Source: an uncultured Ruminococcus sp.
GTDB lineage: Bacteria; Bacillota; Clostridia; Oscillospirales; Acutalibacteraceae
Length of the DNA stretch: 64,000 nucleotides
Assembly (NCBI GenBank): GCA_902762615.1
Contig: CACWOX010000001.1
Coordinates: 124,001 to 188,000, forward strand
Direction of reading: 5' to 3'
The position numbers and the translations under genes are program-made. Shown in pieces: positions 33,892-43,263 of this stretch; position 1 is the stretch's first letter; the number at the start of each line of letters is the position of its first letter. The notes under the pieces were generated by a model. That model was not told where the DNA came from. It did not search any database and was given only the letters and a program-made list of their open reading frames with translations.

Positions 33892-35598
33892 TCACTCCTC
33901 CCCTATCGGCAGAATTATTTCCTTCATATTCTTTGTAAATTCATTCTTTCGCGGTCGAATCGCAACGCGTTTACTGCTGACCAACAGGGTCCCGAACTGA
34001 TTGACGAATCTCTCGCTGTCCATACAATCCATTCGCCTGTCAAGAACTACATTGCCATCCCTGTCGGTTACACGGACATGCGGAATGATCTGCATATCGT
34101 CCTCCACCGCCGTACACACCTGCACTGTAAACGAAGAGGTTTCCTTGACCTTATAAAGCGTCTCAAAATCGCTGCCCTTCGCCGTAATGTCGTCAAGCAG
34201 ACGGTAAACTGCCGTTCTCTCGTCCTCGGTATGGCAAAAGTGGGTTGTAATCACATCTACAGCGGTCTGAAGGTACCATTCGCCCGTTTTATACCTGAGC
34301 GAACGGAATGTTTCCTCACTCACGCCCACATCGACATATCTGTACCAATCAAATTCTCCCCGGCACACAGGAAGGTCAGAAATAAATCTGGAATGACCTT
34401 CGGGAAGGCGTGTGGTAAAATTGATGTAAAGATGGTCAAATCTGCCTATATGCGGCAATGTGAATTTTCTTTCAATCAAAGCGCGAATCAGTCTTTCGGT
34501 GGGAGCAAGCGCGTTCTTCCCGCAGCAGGATGTACAGTCGCGGCGTGTGTCAATATGAACTGCTGAAGTCTCGGCAAAGAAACGGATATCTTTGATGACC
34601 CGCGCCGGACGGTCGGCTTCCGGATGGATGGTGGGCTTGTCGGAAAGTCTGCCCTGTCCGATGAATTCCCTGATCAGAGAATTCTCAGGAATCAGTCCCT
34701 CGTCGAGATTTTCAAAGAGCGCAAGCCGCCTGATGTATTCCTGCGCCTCGGTGTAATAAGGGCTGCTCTCCGGCAGGCTGCCCAGTATCTCAATTGCCTT
34801 GTCAGCTATCGCGTTGACCTCGTAAATGTGTATGGAATTGATGGTGACAGTGGCAAGCCGCTTGTAAGCCGAAATATAGAGCTTTTCGCCGCGAAGCACC
34901 TGCGGCCACATTTCAAACGTGCGGTCGGGCGAGCTGCTGCGGAACTGATAATCGCGCACAAGCCGGCGCAGGAATCTGATCTGATGGGCTGAGATGACCG
35001 TTTCGTCGCCTTCCTTGATGCCCTGCTTGACGCTGATGTAAATTTTGACCATTCTCTCATTGGGCAGACAGTCAGTGATGATGGGATTGAGTGCGTGTAT
35101 GCCTTCAACGATAATAACGTCATTCTCCCCGACATGAAGCGGATAGCGCTCCGGCGCGGGACTCTTGGCGGCGAAATCGAAACGCGGCATCATCGTGCTT
35201 CCGTGTTCCAGCAGCTCATTAAGACATTCCTTCATCAGATCAATGTCGAGCGCATAGACCGATTCATAATCATACTTGCCGTCCGGAAGCTGCGGCGCCT
35301 GCCCTTCCCCCTTGAAGAAATCGTCCAGCGAAAGGCAGACCGCGTTTGCCCCCGACGCTTTCACACGGCTTACCAGCATATTGGCAGTGGTGGTCTTGCC
35401 CGAGCTGGAAGGTCCCGACATCATGATGAGCTTTCTCCCCTTGCCCGTAGACATGACAAAATCGGCTATTTCATTAATGCGCTTGGCGTACTGCTCCTCC
35501 ATCTGACTAATCAGCTCGGCAGGCGAATTGAGCACCGCATTGTTGATATGCCGCAAGCGTTCGGTGTAGTGAATGTAGTAATCAACAAAATTGATCAT
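33892..35598 (-). CDS. Uridine kinase-like P-loop kinase fused to an unassigned C-terminal domain
   Basis: 568 residues, more than twice a normal uridine kinase (~210). Residues about 55-290 are the phosphoribulokinase/uridine kinase domain: Walker A SGPSSSGKTTTANML, SLDDFFKGE, and DVIIVEGIHALNPIIT; the insert RRLVRDYQFRSSSPDRTFEMWPQV is the family lid. Clostridial proteins of this group usually have a TGS-like domain ahead of the kinase; here the N-terminus is short. Residues ~350-568 contain RRDCTSCCGK and an all-new stretch that I do not recognise. It overlaps hemZ by 17 bp. Confidence 0.78.
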   Translation of the reverse strand: MINFVDYYIHYTERLRHINNAVLNSPAELISQMEEQYAKRINEIADFVMSTGKGRKLIMMSGPSSSGKTTTANMLVSRVKASGANAVCLSLDDFFKGEGQAPQLPDGKYDYESVYALDIDLMKECLNELLEHGSTMMPRFDFAAKSPAPERYPLHVGENDVIIVEGIHALNPIITDCLPNERMVKIYISVKQGIKEGDETVISAHQIRFLRRLVRDYQFRSSSPDRTFEMWPQVLRGEKLYISAYKRLATVTINSIHIYEVNAIADKAIEILGSLPESSPYYTEAQEYIRRLALFENLDEGLIPENSLIREFIGQGRLSDKPTIHPEADRPARVIKDIRFFAETSAVHIDTRRDCTSCCGKNALAPTERLIRALIERKFTLPHIGRFDHLYINFTTRLPEGHSRFISDLPVCRGEFDWYRYVDVGVSEETFRSLRYKTGEWYLQTAVDVITTHFCHTEDERTAVYRLLDDITAKGSDFETLYKVKETSSFTVQVCTAVEDDMQIIPHVRVTDRDGNVVLDRRMDCMDSERFVNQFGTLLVSSKRVAIRPRKNEFTKNMKEIILPIGEE

Positions 35599-37039
35599 AG
35601 AATTCCTTTATTCCCTTCTTTCTGGTTATCATTTCGTCAAAGCGTGATATATATTCGTAGGGATATTTGTAATTGAAAATTCGCTCGATGTTGTTGACAT
35701 GGGGCTGCTTGAGCTTGGTAACGGCACCGCCGCCGACTGCCAGAATGGTGTGTGTTTCGTCCATGATAAAGACGTTATACACGCCCTCAAATCCCGGCTT
35801 TGCCCAGCCGACATTTTCAAGATTACCCACCATGCCCGACTGGCGGTAGAGATAATACGGGTCGTATCCGCTCTCGGTAAGCCGCTTCTCGCCGTAATCC
35901 AGCATTTGCGCGGCAAGCTCTCCTTCGGCGTTGTACTGTGCGATATGCCCCGTGACCATGCTTGCCGAGCGCTTCATGGCAAGGGTGTGAACCGTAATGG
36001 AAGCCGGATCGAGCGCGATCACGCCGTCAATCGTACGCATGTAGGATGCGAGCGTGTCGCCCTGCAATCCCGCGATCAAGTCCATATTGATATTGTCAAA
36101 GCCGGCTGCCTTCGCCATATTCATTGCGTCATAGACCTGCGCTACGGTGTGCCGCCGTCCGATGGAACGGAGAATCTCGTCATTGAGCGTCTGGGGATTG
36201 ATGCTTATTCTGCCAACGCCGCTGCGCTTTATCGCGGCGAGCTTTTCGGGTGTAACGGTGTCGGGTCTGCCCACTTCTACAGTGAATTCCTTTATATCGC
36301 TCATGTCAAAACAGTCCGAGGTCGCTGTCAGCACACGTTCCAGCTGCTCAGCAGAAAGGGTGGTCGGTGTGCCGCCGCCCATGTAGACCGATTCGAGATG
36401 AAGTCCAAGCGAAGCGGCAATATCCGCGGTGATTTTCAATTCCCTCACCAGCAGCTCGGTGTACTCGGGAATGAGCTTTGCGGCGTGTTCAACGGACTGC
36501 GAAACGAAGGAACAATAGCTGCACCGCGAGGGACAGAACGGCACCGAGATATACAGGCTGAATGAATTGTCGTGCGAGAGGGAAAGTATCTTATCCTCCC
36601 CCACAACGGTCCGCCTGCTGATGGCGAGCTTCTTGTCCGACACGAGATAATCTTCCTTAAACCTGCGCTCCGCTTCTTCCCTGCCGTATTCGCGCGTAAG
36701 CATACGCAGCAGCTTCATGGGGCGGATTCCCGTGAGCAGCCCCCACGGCGGATTGAAACCTGTGAGCTTTATCAGCTGTCGGCAGAGCAGCTGCGCAATC
36801 GTCAGCTCACAGTAATTCTTATTGTCAGCCTTGTCTGCCGGAGCAGTCGTCTCGTCGTAATATTCGCGGTCGCCCAGCTTTAATTTTGACGATAGACAGG
36901 CTCCCTGCCAGCGCACCTCAATTCGCAGAGCGTCCGGGTCGCTCTGCTCGGATTCGTTCATCTTCTGGTCGGGAAAGAACACCCGCGCCAGCTTTTCGTA
37001 TTCATACCTTGAAGCTATGCCGTCTGTCAGAATATACAT
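35582..37039 (-). CDS. hemZ: HemZ-type coproporphyrinogen III oxidase-like radical SAM protein
   Basis: 485 residues. The radical SAM cluster site is SVPFCPSRCSYCSF (C-x3-C-x2-C), with a YMGGGTPTTLSAEQL SAM-binding stretch and VGRPDTVTPEKLAAIKRSGVGRISINPQTLNDEIL, as in HemN/HemZ. The long N-terminal region with GFNPPWGLLTGIRPMKLL is typical of the Firmicutes HemZ group rather than HemN/HemW. Its exact reaction in anaerobes lacking a full heme pathway is uncertain. It sits between an MBL hydrolase gene and the kinase gene, a recurring clostridial order. Confidence 0.9.
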   Translation of the reverse strand: MYILTDGIASRYEYEKLARVFFPDQKMNESEQSDPDALRIEVRWQGACLSSKLKLGDREYYDETTAPADKADNKNYCELTIAQLLCRQLIKLTGFNPPWGLLTGIRPMKLLRMLTREYGREEAERRFKEDYLVSDKKLAISRRTVVGEDKILSLSHDNSFSLYISVPFCPSRCSYCSFVSQSVEHAAKLIPEYTELLVRELKITADIAASLGLHLESVYMGGGTPTTLSAEQLERVLTATSDCFDMSDIKEFTVEVGRPDTVTPEKLAAIKRSGVGRISINPQTLNDEILRSIGRRHTVAQVYDAMNMAKAAGFDNINMDLIAGLQGDTLASYMRTIDGVIALDPASITVHTLAMKRSASMVTGHIAQYNAEGELAAQMLDYGEKRLTESGYDPYYLYRQSGMVGNLENVGWAKPGFEGVYNVFIMDETHTILAVGGGAVTKLKQPHVNNIERIFNYKYPYEYISRFDEMITRKKGIKEFYDQFC

Positions 37040-37065
37040 GAATCATTCAAACCTTTATATTTCAA

Positions 37066-37686
37066 TTAGCAATAGGGATTGTACTCGCGTTCCGATGCAA
37101 GGGTGGTGGGCGCGTCGTGTCCGGGGTACACCGTGTAATTTCCGTCAAGCTTCATCAGCCTTTTCAGAGAACCTCTCAGCTGTGTCATGCTGCCGCCCGG
37201 GAAGTCGGTACGTCCCGCAGACATGCGGAACAGCGTATCGCCTGAAAAAATGATCCCGTCGGTGATAAAGCAACAGCTTCCCACCGTGTGACCGGGCGTA
37301 TGCATGACAGTGAATTCCGTCTGCCCCACGGTGAATTTCTCGCCGTCCGTCAATTCAATGTCCGGCTTGGGATAGACCTCTCCCCTGCCCGTAAACGGCG
37401 CGGAGAGATTGACATACATATCGCGAAGTCCCGGCACGTCGGGCGCAAGAATCGCAATTTTCGCGCCTGTCAGCTCCTTAACGGCACTCACGCCTCCCAC
37501 ATGGTCAAAGTGACAGTGGGTGAGCAATATATAGTCGAATTTATCACAGCCGAATGTTTCAATATTTGACTGCAAATAGTCATCCATTTCGCCCGGGTCA
37601 ACGATGGCACACCTTCCGGTGGCTTCGTCGCAGTATATATAGCAGTTGGTGCCAAGCTCTCCGACCGATATTCTTTTTACGCTCAT
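37066..37686 (-). CDS. Metallo-beta-lactamase-fold hydrolase, glyoxalase II-like
   Basis: 206 residues. LLTHCHFDHVGG is the H-x-H-x-D-H zinc motif; further ligands are in VMHTPGHTVGSCC, SGDTLF and the C-terminal YPGHDAPTTL. This is the YcbL-type small hydroxyacylglutathione hydrolase-like group. The natural substrate is unclear in organisms without glutathione. GGAGG precedes the ATG. It is followed by hemZ (26 bp) and lies about 100 bp after dtd. Confidence 0.92.
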   Translation of the reverse strand: MSVKRISVGELGTNCYIYCDEATGRCAIVDPGEMDDYLQSNIETFGCDKFDYILLTHCHFDHVGGVSAVKELTGAKIAILAPDVPGLRDMYVNLSAPFTGRGEVYPKPDIELTDGEKFTVGQTEFTVMHTPGHTVGSCCFITDGIIFSGDTLFRMSAGRTDFPGGSMTQLRGSLKRLMKLDGNYTVYPGHDAPTTLASEREYNPYC

Positions 37687-37787
37687 AATTCATCAGACCT
37701 CCGTTGAGCCATAACATGAACAATGGTGAAAGGCAACAGTTCTTTCAGCCTATTGTCGATTTTATGCTGATCTTCGATTGAAATTAT

Positions 37788-38264
37788 TCATTTAGCGAGC
37801 GAACGCGAACGCTTCAGTTCTTCCGAGTCCAGAATGATCGTCACAGGACCGTCATTGAGCAGCTCCACCTTCATATCCGCGCCGAATTCGCCCGTCTGCA
37901 CGTCGGGAATGCCGTATTCCTCCCGCAGGAGTTTTATATAGTACTCGTAAAGCGCATTGGCACAGTCGGGAGCCGCTGCGCCGGCAAAGCTCGGACGGTT
38001 GCCCCTTCGGCAGTCCGCGTAAAGCGTAAACTGTGAAATCACCAGCACCGAACCGCCAATATCGGCAAGCGACAGATTCATCTTGCCGCCGTCGTCGCAG
38101 AATATTCTCATTCCTGCCGTCTTCTTGGCAAGGAGCTGCACGTCCTCACGGGTATCGCCTTCCCCTGCCCCGAACAGCACAAGGAAGCCCTGCCCGATCT
38201 TGCCTTTTATTTCTCCGTCTATCGTCACTGATGCGTGTGTCACACGCTGAATGACTGCGCGCAT
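37788..38264 (-). CDS. dtd: D-aminoacyl-tRNA deacylase
   Basis: Removes D-amino acids (and glycine) mischarged onto tRNA. The family motifs SQFTLYAD and NDGPVTI are both present, along with [17 protein letters not shown] at the start. The ATG at 38264 has AGGAGG eleven bases upstream; the ATG at 38273 is only two bases from that site and is less likely. The 158 residues are slightly longer than the usual ~149. It is part of the minus-strand run with the MntR-like regulator upstream. Confidence 0.95.
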   Translation of the reverse strand: MRAVIQRVTHASVTIDGEIKGKIGQGFLVLFGAGEGDTREDVQLLAKKTAGMRIFCDDGGKMNLSLADIGGSVLVISQFTLYADCRRGNRPSFAGAAAPDCANALYEYYIKLLREEYGIPDVQTGEFGADMKVELLNDGPVTIILDSEELKRSRSLAK

Positions 38265-38324
38265 ACCCGTCATCTCCTCCTATCAAAAATCGGCAGCCCG
38301 AATTACCCCAGACCGCCGATCAAT

Positions 38325-38705
38325 TTACTGCTGCTCGTTTTTCAGCTTTTTGTACTGACCCTTGATTGCTTCAAAGCTCTCGCCGCTGATGATGTGCTCT
38401 ATTCTGCATGCGTCCCTCACAGCGGTTTCAGGCTCCACTCCCAGCAGAATAAAATAATCGGATATCGTGCGATGACGCTCGTACATCTTATCTGCGATCG
38501 CAAAGCCCGATTCAGTTAGCGTAATAAATCCGCTCTCGTCCACATTGATATAGCCGTTTTCGCGCAGATTCTTCATGGCGACGCTGACGCTCGGCTTGGA
38601 AAAGCTCAGCTCATTTGCAATGTCTATCGAACGAACCGAACCTTTTCTCTCATTGATGATAAGAATCGTTTCAAGGTAATTCTCGGCAGATTCCCTTATA
38701 TTCAT
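38325..38705 (-). CDS. MntR/DtxR-family metal-dependent regulator
   Basis: 126 residues. A winged helix at the N-terminus (ESAENYLETILIINERKGSVRSIDIANELSFSKPSVSVAMKNLRENGYINVDESGFITLTESG) is followed by the metal-binding and dimer part ERHRTISDYFILLGVEPETAVRDACRIEHIIS, with candidate ligands His in ERHR and Glu-His in IEH as in MntR. Cytoplasmic repressor, probably responding to Mn or Fe. There is no transporter gene beside it. GAGGGGAG precedes the ATG. Confidence 0.92.
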   Translation of the reverse strand: MNIRESAENYLETILIINERKGSVRSIDIANELSFSKPSVSVAMKNLRENGYINVDESGFITLTESGFAIADKMYERHRTISDYFILLGVEPETAVRDACRIEHIISGESFEAIKGQYKKLKNEQQ

Positions 38706-38857
38706 TTTTAAAATACTCCCCTCAATTGAAATAACCTTATTTAATAATTATACACTCAAAAATGCACAATTACAACAATTATCTCACTGCTGAAAAGAAA
38801 AAAATATTGAATTTTTCGTGAATTGCTGTAAACTGCTGAAATCACTGCATTAGCGCC

Positions 38858-39961
38858 TTATTTAAAGAACATATAAAGTCTGCATTGCAGCGTTCCGTTG
38901 TAGAGCTTGCGCTGCTTGTCACATTTGCGCCCGAAATACTGCTCAAACTGGTCGTCCGGGGTGATAACGGCGTAGCTCCAGCCGTCTTTGCGAATAAATC
39001 TCTCGCCCATTATCTTATATATTTTACGGGCGCTCTCCACGTCCATCAGCCTTTCGCCATATGGCGGATTGCACACCACAACGCCCTTCTCGCCGTCAAG
39101 GTCAAAGCCGGCAATATCCCGCTGTTCAAATACAATCCGCTTGGACATGCCCGCTTTGTAGGCGTTCTCGCGTGCCAGTTCTATCACTTCGGGGTTGATG
39201 TCGTAGCCGCAGGCGGTAAATTCCGCGTCACGCTTGATAAGATCCTTCGCCCTTGTGCGTTCGCTCTGCCATATTTCCGAGGGAACGACGCGCCATTCCT
39301 CCGAGACAAACGACCTGCGAAGTCCGGGGGCGACATTGAGCGCCTTGAGCGCCGACTCGATGAGGATGGTTCCCGAACCGCAGCAGGGGTCAATCACGTG
39401 GGAATAGCTGCGAACAAAGGCGACATCCGCCATGGCAGCCGCCAATGTCTCGCGGATTGGCGCAGCCGCTCCGTTGCGGCGATATCCTCGCTTGTGTAGA
39501 CTTGCGCCGGAGGTGTCGATCATCAGCAGCACATTGTCCTTCATTATGATGAAATTGATTCTGTGAATGGCTCCCGTCTCCTCAAACCAGCTCAGCGAAT
39601 ATTTTTGCGACAGGCGATCAACCACCGCCTTTTTGATGATCTTCTGGCAGTCCGGCACCGAATGGAGCTTGGAACTGAGGGAGCTGCCCTTGACCGGAAA
39701 GGCATCGGACTTGCCTATCCAGCGTTCCCACGGCAGCGCCTTTGTCCCTTCAAAAAGCTCGTCAAAGGTGGTCGCCCTGAATCTGCCCATCACAATGCAT
39801 ATGCGCTCGGAGTAGCGGCTGTTCAGATTGGCGCGGACAAGCATTGATTCGTCGCCTTCAAACAGTACTCTGCCATTCTCGGCGGCGACATTTTCCGCTC
39901 CCATACGGCGAAGCTCTCCCGCGGCAAGCCCTTCCACACCGAATTGACAGGGGGCAGCCAT
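38858..39961 (-). CDS. THUMP-domain class I SAM RNA methyltransferase (RlmL/YpsC-like)
   Basis: About 367 residues. The N-terminal ferredoxin-like/THUMP part runs from MAAPCQFGVEGLAAGELRRMGAENV to about residue 140; the methyltransferase domain has DPCCGSGTILIESAL (SAM motif I), YDINPEVIELARENA and VVCNPPYGERL, the NPPY catalytic motif. Such enzymes make m2G in 23S rRNA. The start is uncertain: the frame is open to a TTG at 40025-40027; ATG 39961 fits the family N-terminus but lacks a strong ribosome binding site. Confidence 0.88.
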   Translation of the reverse strand: MAAPCQFGVEGLAAGELRRMGAENVAAENGRVLFEGDESMLVRANLNSRYSERICIVMGRFRATTFDELFEGTKALPWERWIGKSDAFPVKGSSLSSKLHSVPDCQKIIKKAVVDRLSQKYSLSWFEETGAIHRINFIIMKDNVLLMIDTSGASLHKRGYRRNGAAAPIRETLAAAMADVAFVRSYSHVIDPCCGSGTILIESALKALNVAPGLRRSFVSEEWRVVPSEIWQSERTRAKDLIKRDAEFTACGYDINPEVIELARENAYKAGMSKRIVFEQRDIAGFDLDGEKGVVVCNPPYGERLMDVESARKIYKIMGERFIRKDGWSYAVITPDDQFEQYFGRKCDKQRKLYNGTLQCRLYMFFK

Positions 39962-40005
39962 TAATATTTTACTGCTTATGTTAATCAAAACCTTTCCATC
40001 AAAAA

Positions 40006-40479
40006 TCAGACTTTTTTCTCGGGGCAAAGCTCATTCCAGTGGTAGGAGGCGCCGTCAGTGCGAATCATAAGCACACATTCGCGTGCGCCCGGCTTCTTCC
40101 TTCTCCACAGGGAACATTCATACACAACAGTGTCACCGCCCTTGTAGGCATAGAGAAATTCGAGCGGTCTGCCCTTCTCGTTGATTTTGCGCATGAGCTT
40201 CTCCAAGCTGAATTGCTTGCGTGTGGTCTTGCCGTTCTTCTTCTCAAAAAATACATAGCAGGTCACATTCTCGTCCGGCGTGCCTACAGGAAGATTGAAG
40301 TCCACCTGCGCAGCGTCGGTGCGAAGTGCCTTGCCATAGGTGTTGCGCGGATGCTTCTTGCCAATACATATGCCGTCGTCAAAGGTAAATGAAATAACCC
40401 TGTCGCCCACCGTCATTCCGGTGGCACGGCAATCGTGCAGGCTGATGAACTTGTCGCTGTTTTCTACAAACTGATACAT
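40006..40479 (-). CDS. Conserved-looking protein of unknown function
   Basis: 157 residues, soluble, no signal peptide. It begins MYQFVENSDKFISLHDCRATGMTVGDRVISFTFDDGI and is rich in strands in the first half, with a basic KKNGKTTRKQFSLEKLMRKINEKG segment in the middle. I do not recognise the family. AAAGGAG lies before the ATG. It sits between the U32 gene and the THUMP methyltransferase, close enough (about 36 bp and 44 bp) to be in one transcript with them, but no RNA-modification motif is visible. Confidence 0.7.
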   Translation of the reverse strand: MYQFVENSDKFISLHDCRATGMTVGDRVISFTFDDGICIGKKHPRNTYGKALRTDAAQVDFNLPVGTPDENVTCYVFFEKKNGKTTRKQFSLEKLMRKINEKGRPLEFLYAYKGGDTVVYECSLWRRKKPGARECVLMIRTDGASYHWNELCPEKKV

Positions 40480-40515
40480 AAAATTTGCTCCTTTGAAATA
40501 ATGCTTTAACTGTTT

Positions 40516-41751
40516 TTATTCTTTAATTCTCACAAACGAACCTTTTGGAATCATTTGTCCGCTGTAGGGTATTTTTACAATCATGGTGGCATGCGGCGCG
40601 GCTTCGATGGAATTGCCGTCGCCGTCATACATCTCTGTGATATTCAACAGGAAGGGCTTTGCGTGAGGGGGCATAATATCGAGCGTATCGCCCACGCGGA
40701 ATTTATTGCGCTGGCTGAGTGTCAGCACACCGCCGCCGCATTCCTCCACCATTCCGGCAACCTTGTACTCGCGGACATATCCGCCGTTTGCAAGCACCTG
40801 TCCCGGCTCATCTCCGAGGTAAAAGCCTGTGGAATACTCCCTGTGGCTCACCTTGCGCAGCTCGTCAAGAATAGCTTTATCGGGCTTGTAATCGGGCGAC
40901 GGCGAAGCGTAATATCCGTCTATCGCCTGTCTGTAGGCATTGGTGACCGCTGCCGTGTAATAGGCTGATTTCGCACGACCCTCTATCTTGAAGGAGGTGA
41001 TCCCACATTCCACCAGACGCGGAATGTATTCGATCATGCACATATCGCGGGAATTGAGAATGTGTGTGCCGTGATCCTCGAATATCTCGAATTTCTGCCC
41101 TTCGCGCTTTTCCTCGGTGAGATAATACTTCCATCGGCAGGGCTGTGCGCAGTCGCCTCGATTGGCGTCGCGTCCGGTCATGTAGCTCGACAGCAGGCAT
41201 CTGCCCGAAAAAGAAACGCACATCGAGCCGTGGACGAAGGCTTCTATTTCCAGTTCCGGCGGCGTTTTCGCCCGAAGTGCCGCTATCTCATCAAAGCAAA
41301 GCTCCCGGGCAAGCACCACGCGGGAAGCGCCCATATTGTAAAATTCGTTTGCCGTGGCGTAATTGGCGACGCCCGCCTGTGTGGATATATGAACATGCAC
41401 ATTCGGCGCGTATTTCTGCGCCAGACGCATCACGCCTATGTCGGCAATGATGAACGCGTCCACTCCCGCACTTGCCGCCTTCTCAAGAAAATCGGGCAGC
41501 GCGTCAATTTCATCGTTGCGCGGAATGGTGTTGCAGGTGACGTACACCTTCGCGTTCGCGGCATGCGCCAGTTTGACTCCCTCTGCAAGCTGTTCATGGG
41601 TGAAATTATTGGCTCCGGCTCTCATGCCGAATGACGTTCCGGCGAGATACACCGCGTCCGCGCCGTACATCAACGCGCACTTCAGCCGCTCAATATCTCC
41701 CGCGGGAGAAAGCAGCTCCACGCGGTTGTTGTTTGACATTGTTTCGGACAT
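40516..41751 (-). CDS. U32 peptidase-family protein, TrhP-like tRNA hydroxylation factor
   Basis: 411 residues. It begins RVELLSPAGDIERLKCALMYGADAVYLAG and carries the U32 signature EAFVHGSMCVSFSGRCLLSSYMTGRDANRGDCAQPCRW with its conserved cysteines, then SFKIEGR. Named peptidases, these proteins bind a 4Fe-4S cluster and, in Bacillus and E. coli, are needed for prephenate-dependent hydroxylation of U34 in tRNA (TrhP). A second U32 gene is often paired with it; none is seen here. AAGGGGAA precedes the ATG. Confidence 0.92.
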   Translation of the reverse strand: MSETMSNNNRVELLSPAGDIERLKCALMYGADAVYLAGTSFGMRAGANNFTHEQLAEGVKLAHAANAKVYVTCNTIPRNDEIDALPDFLEKAASAGVDAFIIADIGVMRLAQKYAPNVHVHISTQAGVANYATANEFYNMGASRVVLARELCFDEIAALRAKTPPELEIEAFVHGSMCVSFSGRCLLSSYMTGRDANRGDCAQPCRWKYYLTEEKREGQKFEIFEDHGTHILNSRDMCMIEYIPRLVECGITSFKIEGRAKSAYYTAAVTNAYRQAIDGYYASPSPDYKPDKAILDELRKVSHREYSTGFYLGDEPGQVLANGGYVREYKVAGMVEECGGGVLTLSQRNKFRVGDTLDIMPPHAKPFLLNITEMYDGDGNSIEAAPHATMIVKIPYSGQMIPKGSFVRIKE

Positions 41752-41864
41752 ATTGCGTTCCCCTTTGTGTCCTTGTTATATAAAACAATCATACCACAAA
41801 TTCCGCAATAATTCAATAAAGATTTATTCTCCCCACAAAATAATATGAAAAATTCAAAAAAAAC

Positions 41865-41893
41865 TTGATTTTACCAAAGCAGTATGATATAAT
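41865..41893 (+). promoter_or_regulatory. Promoter for tRNA-Leu
   Basis: TTGATT (41865-41870), 17 bp, TATAAT (41888-41893), 25 bp before the tRNA. Confidence 0.88.
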
Positions 41894-41918
41894 TCATCTT
41901 ACGGATATATTTTAATCT

Positions 41919-42005
41919 GCCGGTGTGGTGGAATTGGCAGACACACGGGACTTAAAATCCCGTGATGGCAACATCGTACCGGTTCAAGCCCGGTCACCGG
42001 CACCA
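41919..42005 (+). tRNA. tRNA-Leu (anticodon TAA)
   Basis: 87 nt with encoded CCA and a long variable arm (TGATGGCAACATCG), as expected for leucine. Acceptor GCCGGTG pairs with CACCGGC, discriminator A; the anticodon loop is CTTAAAA within GGGA/TCCC. Confidence 0.96.
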
Positions 42006-42040
42006 TATGGCGCACGCTTTGCAATGCAAAGCGGCTAAGA

Positions 42041-42074
42041 GAATAGTGAATGGTGAATAGTGAATAGTGAATAG
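42041..42074. repeat. Heptamer tandem repeat
   Basis: About five head-to-tail units of TGAATAG (one reads TGAATGG), between tRNA-Leu and the TagF-like gene, just after a GCTTTGC/GCAAAGC inverted repeat at 42016-42032. No reading frame crosses it. Repeat number could vary between strains. Confidence 0.85.
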
Positions 42075-42147
42075 TTAGTTTTATTCGTTGATTCACTTCT
42101 GCTGTTTACTATTCTTTTTTATATATCATCCGAAAGGAATTTTAAAA

Positions 42148-43263
42148 ATGAAAAAACTCATTTTTATTCTGCTCAAATACGGAATGAGATTTATCTATTT
42201 CTTCATGAAGCTGTTGATTCCTGTCAGCGACAAGGCGGTTTTTCTCAGCCGTCAGTCTGACGAGCCTTCGGAAAATTTTCTGCTGCTCGAGCAGGAGCTT
42301 CAAAGGGTATCGCCCTCCACCAAGTGCGAATTCTACTGCCGCCTCGGGCTGAAAAGCGAAATGGGGCTATCCTACGCCCTGCTGATGCTGCGTCAGATGA
42401 AGGCTCTCGCGGGCGCGAAGCTCTGCATTACCGAGAGCTACTGCATTCCGATCAGCATTCTCCGCCACAAAAAGCAGCTGCGCGTCGTGCAGATATGGCA
42501 TTCCATGGTGGCGGTAAAGAAATTCGGCTGGCAGACGGTGGACATGCCGGAAGGCACCTCCTCTGACATAGCGCGTATTATGCAGATGCACAACGGCTAC
42601 GACTTCGTCGCAGTCGGCAGCGAATATATGCGACCGTTCTTTGCCGAGGCGATGAACACGCCGCTTGAAAAGGTACTGCCGCTCGGCACGCCGGTTGCCG
42701 ACCGACTGCTGCATTCAGCCGACCGGTACGATGAGCTTCGCGAGCGGTTCTATGAAGCATATCCGCAGGCAAAGGGCAAAAAAATCGCAGTCTGGCTGCC
42801 CACCATGCGCCGCGATTATCCCATAGACTGCGGCGACATGATAGAGAGCTTCGACTGCGAAAAATATGCGCTCGTTGTAAAGCTCCACCCGCTCGACCGT
42901 CAGACCGTCATTACAGGCGGGACAGCGATTGCGGATAAATTATTCACAACCGAGCAGGCGATTGTGTTTGCGGACGCCGTTATATCGGATTATTCCGGCG
43001 CCGCCGCCGAAGCCGCTCTGCTTGGCAAGCCGGTCTATTTCTTCGTACCCGACACTGAACGCTATGCCAACGAGTGCGGCATAAATGTCAATCCCCTTAC
43101 AGTATTCCCCAGCGTCTCTTTTGCAGACCCGAAGGAACTGGCTGACGCGGTGCTGAATGAAAAAGCAACCAATAATGATATATTCCGCGTGCGTGTGCTT
43201 CTGTGCGGCGGCTGCGACGGGCATTCCACCCAAAACATCATCAGATTGGCGCTGAATCAATGA
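42148..43263 (+). CDS. CDP-glycerol glycerophosphotransferase (TagF-like) family protein
   Basis: 371 residues. LRVVQIWHSMVAVKKFG, VAVGSEYMRPFFAEAM, LGTPVADRLL, KKIAVWLPTMRRDYP, VVKLHPLD and VISDYSGAAAEAALLGKPVYFFVPDTERY make up the glycosyltransferase-B-type pattern of TagF/TagB enzymes, which build glycerol-phosphate chains of teichoic acids or surface polysaccharides. At this length it is a single catalytic domain without a glycosyltransferase fusion. AAAGGA lies nine bases before the ATG. No other teichoic acid genes are near. Confidence 0.87.
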   Translation: MKKLIFILLKYGMRFIYFFMKLLIPVSDKAVFLSRQSDEPSENFLLLEQELQRVSPSTKCEFYCRLGLKSEMGLSYALLMLRQMKALAGAKLCITESYCIPISILRHKKQLRVVQIWHSMVAVKKFGWQTVDMPEGTSSDIARIMQMHNGYDFVAVGSEYMRPFFAEAMNTPLEKVLPLGTPVADRLLHSADRYDELRERFYEAYPQAKGKKIAVWLPTMRRDYPIDCGDMIESFDCEKYALVVKLHPLDRQTVITGGTAIADKLFTTEQAIVFADAVISDYSGAAAEAALLGKPVYFFVPDTERYANECGINVNPLTVFPSVSFADPKELADAVLNEKATNNDIFRVRVLLCGGCDGHSTQNIIRLALNQ

